A DNA stretch of 8,045 nt from CADCTB01 sp038231955 (lineage in GTDB: Bacteria; Actinomycetota; Acidimicrobiia; Acidimicrobiales; AC-14), in assembly GCA_038231955.1 (NCBI GenBank), contig JBBSIS010000143.1, positions 1 through 8,045 on the forward strand. Reading direction: 5' to 3'. The notes under the pieces are model-generated. The model was not told the origin of the DNA, made no database searches, and saw nothing but the letters and a program-made list of their open reading frames with translations. Both the position numbers and the translations under genes were made by a program. Position 1 is the stretch's first letter. Each line of letters starts with the position of its first letter. Below, piece by piece: positions 6,941 through 8,045 of this stretch.

Positions 6941-7843
6941 ATGGGGACAGGGAACGCGGTGCCGATTGTCAGACGCGGGGCGGTGGTCGTCGCCGGCCTG
7001 GCCTTGGGCCTCGGCGGGATAACGCTGTACCGCAACCACAACCAGCCGTCCTACCAGCCCCACCCGGCCTCCGTCCGCCAATTCGCCTTCTCGACCGAGC
7101 CTCCCGGTGAACCACCTGCTCCAGCGGCAGTCGCGCCCCCCGACGTCGAGCCCGCCGACGCCAAGGCCGCCTTGGTCCAGGCGTTGCAGACGATGGCCGA
7201 CGGCAAGCCCCAACAGGCCTACTCCCTCCTCGACGCGCCGAGCCGAAAGCGCTTCCCGACCCTCACGTCCTGGATCAGTGCCCAGGCCAATCTCGTGCAA
7301 CCTCTCACCTTCGAGGTGGGCGCCTCACGTCCGGCGCCGGCCCAGGCCGACGCCGTCGACTTCGATGTCAGCGCCACCCACCGGCCCTCGCTCGATCCTT
7401 TCCGCGGCCTCGTCCCGGCCCGCAGCCAGTCCGTGTGGGAGGTGCGGCGGGAGAACGGCGCCTGGCGGGTGGGCGCCGAGCCGATGACCTTCCGCCCCAT
7501 CCTGCCCGCCGACGCCTCGGCCACGCCCGTGGTCCAGAGCTGGCTCCAGCACCTGGTGGCGTGTGACAGCGCGGGGGCGGCGTCGCTCCAGGTCAGCGGC
7601 GCCTTGTACGGCCCGGCCGGCCTCGTCCAGGCGCCGTGCGCCAAACGGGGCACGTGGACGGCGGGAGCGGCCGAGGGCCTCGACGGCACTCCCGACCCCA
7701 AGGCGTTCCTTGCCGCATTCGGCCCCGAGGTGGGCACCTGGGCCCGGCTCGTCCCGGTCCAGGGGCCCGGGGCCTCTTTCCTGGCCGCCGTCGCCCCGAT
7801 GGGGGACGGCTGGCTGGTGATGGGGGTGGCGGTGGGCGGGTAA
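6941..7843 (+). CDS. membrane-anchored hypothetical protein with NTF2-like domain
   Basis: A 300-residue protein I cannot assign to a named family. VRRGAVVVAGLALGLGGITLY (residues 10-30) is a single N-terminal membrane helix after two arginines, so the rest is probably outside the membrane. A Pro-rich linker (about 35-70) is followed by an NTF2-like domain (about 71-183): DAKAALVQALQTMADGKPQQAYSLL early, and the typical closing pattern SVWEVRRENGAWRVG (164-178). A second alpha/beta part (about 190-300) has two cysteines (C208, C233) and ends FLAAVAPMGDGWLVMGV. ATG at 6941 is preferred. GTG at 6959 (PIVRRGAVV N-terminus) is an alternative; neither has a convincing Shine-Dalgarno sequence. The open frame continues upstream across antisense gatC and is not coding there. 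It diverges from gatC with 54 bp between starts and lies 66 bp before the DUF4331 gene. NTF2-like anchored proteins often sit in cell-envelope or transport contexts, but no function is claimed. Confidence 0.78.
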   Translation: MGTGNAVPIVRRGAVVVAGLALGLGGITLYRNHNQPSYQPHPASVRQFAFSTEPPGEPPAPAAVAPPDVEPADAKAALVQALQTMADGKPQQAYSLLDAPSRKRFPTLTSWISAQANLVQPLTFEVGASRPAPAQADAVDFDVSATHRPSLDPFRGLVPARSQSVWEVRRENGAWRVGAEPMTFRPILPADASATPVVQSWLQHLVACDSAGAASLQVSGALYGPAGLVQAPCAKRGTWTAGAAEGLDGTPDPKAFLAAFGPEVGTWARLVPVQGPGASFLAAVAPMGDGWLVMGVAVGG

Positions 7844-7895
7844 GGCGAGCGGGCGGGCCCGCACGAAGTAGAAAGTACCGAACCAATGATGCACA

Positions 7896-7902
7896 AAAGG
7901 AG
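7896..7902 (+). promoter_or_regulatory. ribosome-binding site choosing the TTG start of the DUF4331 gene
   Basis: AAAGGAG at 7896-7902 lies seven bases before TTG at 7910. In-frame ATG codons at 7886 and 7889 have no comparable site upstream and would place this sequence inside the coding region. The TTG is therefore favoured. Just upstream, GCGGGCGGGCCCGC (7849-7862) can form a small hairpin but has no U-tract. Confidence 0.65.
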
Positions 7903-7909
7903 TCAACGT

Positions 7910-8045
7910 TTGACTATTTCTCGAAAGCTGCGGGTTCCCGCGCTGTTGGGGGTCGGCCTAATGATGGCGGGAGTGGTGCCGTCGGGCGCATCCAGCCACC
8001 GTGAGGCGCCGCTGATCAGTCAGGACCAGGTCGCCGACAACACCG
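7910..8045 (+). CDS. secreted DUF4331 family protein (3' end outside window)
   Basis: Only the first 45 codons are in the window. The reading from TTG at 7910 starts MTISRKLRVPALLG, a basic n-region and hydrophobic core forming a signal peptide to about A27. It continues SSHREAPLISQDQVADNT. The SSHREAP-I-DP-ADNTD pattern is the N-terminal hallmark of DUF4331 proteins, which usually continue with DVYAF. These are exported bacterial proteins of unknown molecular function. Using ATG at 7886 or 7889 would lengthen the n-region by seven or eight residues (HKRSQR) without changing the secretion call. It lies on the same strand as the NTF2-like protein gene, 66 bp downstream, so a shared transcript is possible. 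Confidence 0.85.
   Translation, partial: MTISRKLRVPALLGVGLMMAGVVPSGASSHREAPLISQDQVADNT

Noticed and set aside
6887..7300. Upstream extension of the gatC frame by about 138 codons
   Set aside because: It overlaps the divergent plus-strand gene, and its translation has no GatC similarity. GatC normally is about 95-105 residues, as given by the GTG at 6886.

Overview
The window is very GC-rich with compact, densely packed genes. It carries an actinobacterial EgtD, a MhuD-like haem monooxygenase, a gatC-gatA-gatB operon and a surface protein with an LAxTG-type sorting motif. Together these suggest a high-GC actinobacterium. An uncultured Acidimicrobiia-type organism is my best guess, but no rRNA or marker tree supports it.

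Layout. (1) 1-881, plus strand: the 3' nine-tenths of egtD (ergothioneine biosynthesis), ending in a short triplicated stop-codon repeat. (2) 913-948: a strong bidirectional hairpin terminator between convergent genes. (3) 969-3131, minus strand: a 720-residue secreted, probably wall-linked protein with a signal peptide, an N-terminal domain resembling choice-of-anchor P proteins, a Thr/Pro stalk, a glycine-rich repeat region, LARTG plus a membrane helix, and an unusually long C-terminal tail. (4) 3260-3634, minus: a small MhuD/HmoA-like antibiotic-biosynthesis-monooxygenase-fold protein with a Gly/Pro insert. (5) 3632-3718: three head-to-tail 29-bp palindromic repeats filling the gap to gatB. 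(6) 3703-6886, minus: gatC-gatA-gatB, each junction overlapping by 4 bp. (7) 6941-7843, plus: a membrane-anchored protein with an NTF2-like domain, divergent from gatC. (8) 7910-window end, plus: the start of a secreted DUF4331-family protein.

The gat genes form one translationally coupled unit that makes the heterotrimeric tRNA-dependent amidotransferase. The monooxygenase follows on the same strand and may be co-transcribed, although the palindromic repeats lie between them. The surface-protein gene has its own good ribosome-binding site and a 128-bp upstream gap, so it may be transcribed independently. The remaining genes look like ordinary chromosomal neighbours. I see no mobile element, CRISPR array, tRNA or rRNA. 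The most unusual content is the surface protein and the palindromic repeat triplet. I do not see a clear new multi-gene system.
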